A stretch of 7,519 nucleotides of DNA from DATAYA01 sp036272815 (GTDB lineage Bacteria > Pseudomonadota > Alphaproteobacteria > Acetobacterales > Acetobacteraceae), in assembly GCA_036272815.1 (NCBI GenBank), contig DATAYA010000211.1, forward strand, positions 1 to 7,519, in the 5' to 3' direction. The notes beneath the pieces were generated by a model. The model did not search any database. It saw only the letters and a program-made list of their open reading frames with translations, and was not told the origin of the DNA. Positions 7,105 to 7,519 of the stretch are shown here, piece after piece. The position numbers and the translations under genes are program-made. How positions within the stretch are numbered: position 1 is the stretch's first letter; every line of letters starts with the position of its first letter.

Positions 7105-7519
7105 CTACGACTTGTCCGGCGCCGCCTGAAAGGCGAATTGCAGGTGCCTCACGTCCGCGAAGGCCCCAAACGTCAGAGCAACCAGAGCGTATGCCATCGC
7201 TAGGTAGGCCAAGCTGCGCCCCGACCTGGAGAAGCGGACGTCCGCGTTGATGCCCTTGAGTTGCAATATCCGGAAGCCATGCCGCTCCAGCGTCTTTTGC
7301 AGGCTCTTTCGGGTGAAGAACGCCAGGTGGGTCCGATCGAGAATGCCGAAGTCGGTGTAGTGCCAATCCTTTTCGAAAAGATATTGGAACATATTGTTAT
7401 AAAATCGAACGTTTGGTATCGAACCAATAATCATGCCGCCGGGAGCTATATATTTTCCGATGCTCCCCAAGAATTTTGCATGGTCCGGCATATGCTCGAT
7501 GACGTCATTGCAGATAACG
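7105..7519 (-). CDS. Class I SAM-dependent methyltransferase, C-terminal part (5' end beyond window)
   Basis: The frame is open through the right edge, so the ATG at 7491 is internal and not a start. The visible 137 residues begin VICNDVIEHMPDH, the family's post-strand-4 motif, followed by a strand with YIAPGGMIIGSIPNVRFYNN, then DWHYTDFGILDRTHLAFFT and the C-terminal HGFRILQLKGIN. The SAM-binding motif I would lie outside the window. This is a Methyltransf_23-like type often encoded among glycosyltransferases for O-antigen, capsule or exopolysaccharide; its substrate is unknown, with methylation of a sugar or lipid-linked glycan inferred. A hydrophobic stretch (LAYLAMAYALVALTFGAF) lies near the C-terminus and may pack against the membrane. 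Base composition falls here (21 of 60 bases are G or C at 7381-7440), unlike genes to the left, which suggests separate ancestry. It converges with the glycosyltransferase gene. Confidence 0.9.
   Translation of the reverse strand, partial: VICNDVIEHMPDHAKFLGSIGKYIAPGGMIIGSIPNVRFYNNMFQYLFEKDWHYTDFGILDRTHLAFFTRKSLQKTLERHGFRILQLKGINADVRFSRSGRSLAYLAMAYALVALTFGAFADVRHLQFAFQAAPDKS

Noticed and set aside
7018..7203. A 61-codon plus-strand frame after the glycosyltransferase
   Set aside because: It mostly lies antisense to the clear C-terminus of the right-hand methyltransferase and resembles nothing known.

Overview
This window is GC-rich chromosomal DNA, probably from an alphaproteobacterium. The SecF fragment reads like the Acetobacteraceae/Rhodospirillales type, but that placement rests on recognition of the protein, not on a search. 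Coding density is high, and most long antisense or off-frame ORFs are GC-driven shadows. I see no RNA gene, CRISPR array, transposase or integrase.

Layout. (1) Positions 1-3128, plus strand: the 3' part of secF, then a stand-alone EAL-domain (c-di-GMP phosphodiesterase-type) protein after a 36-bp gap, then a 543-residue protein with two class I SAM-methyltransferase domains. Its TTG start overlaps the EAL stop codon (TTGA), so those two genes look translationally coupled. (2) 3202-3636, plus strand: a small tandem-CBS protein with its own strong ribosome binding site. (3) 3718-5804, minus strand: two dipeptide/oligopeptide-type ABC transporter ATPases (DppD/OppD-like then DppF/OppF-like) overlapping by ATGA. 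No permease or binding-protein gene adjoins them. (4) 5805-6142: a 338-bp divergent gap with no convincing gene. (5) 6143-7021, plus strand: a GT2 family glycosyltransferase. (6) 7105-7519, minus strand: the C-terminal part of another class I methyltransferase that runs off the right edge. Genes 5 and 6 are typical of a surface-polysaccharide locus, and the base composition falls sharply at the right end.

How the parts may work together. The C-terminal half of the tandem methyltransferase resembles methyltransferases often found beside or fused to glycosyltransferases. The right-hand genes also look like glycan assembly and decoration. The most interesting unit is the coupled EAL/double-methyltransferase pair behind secF. 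One inferred reading is a c-di-GMP-linked step in making or methylating a surface glycan or other secreted product, but nothing in the sequence proves the substrate. The ABC ATPase pair would energise uptake of peptides or similar solutes and must rely on permeases encoded elsewhere.
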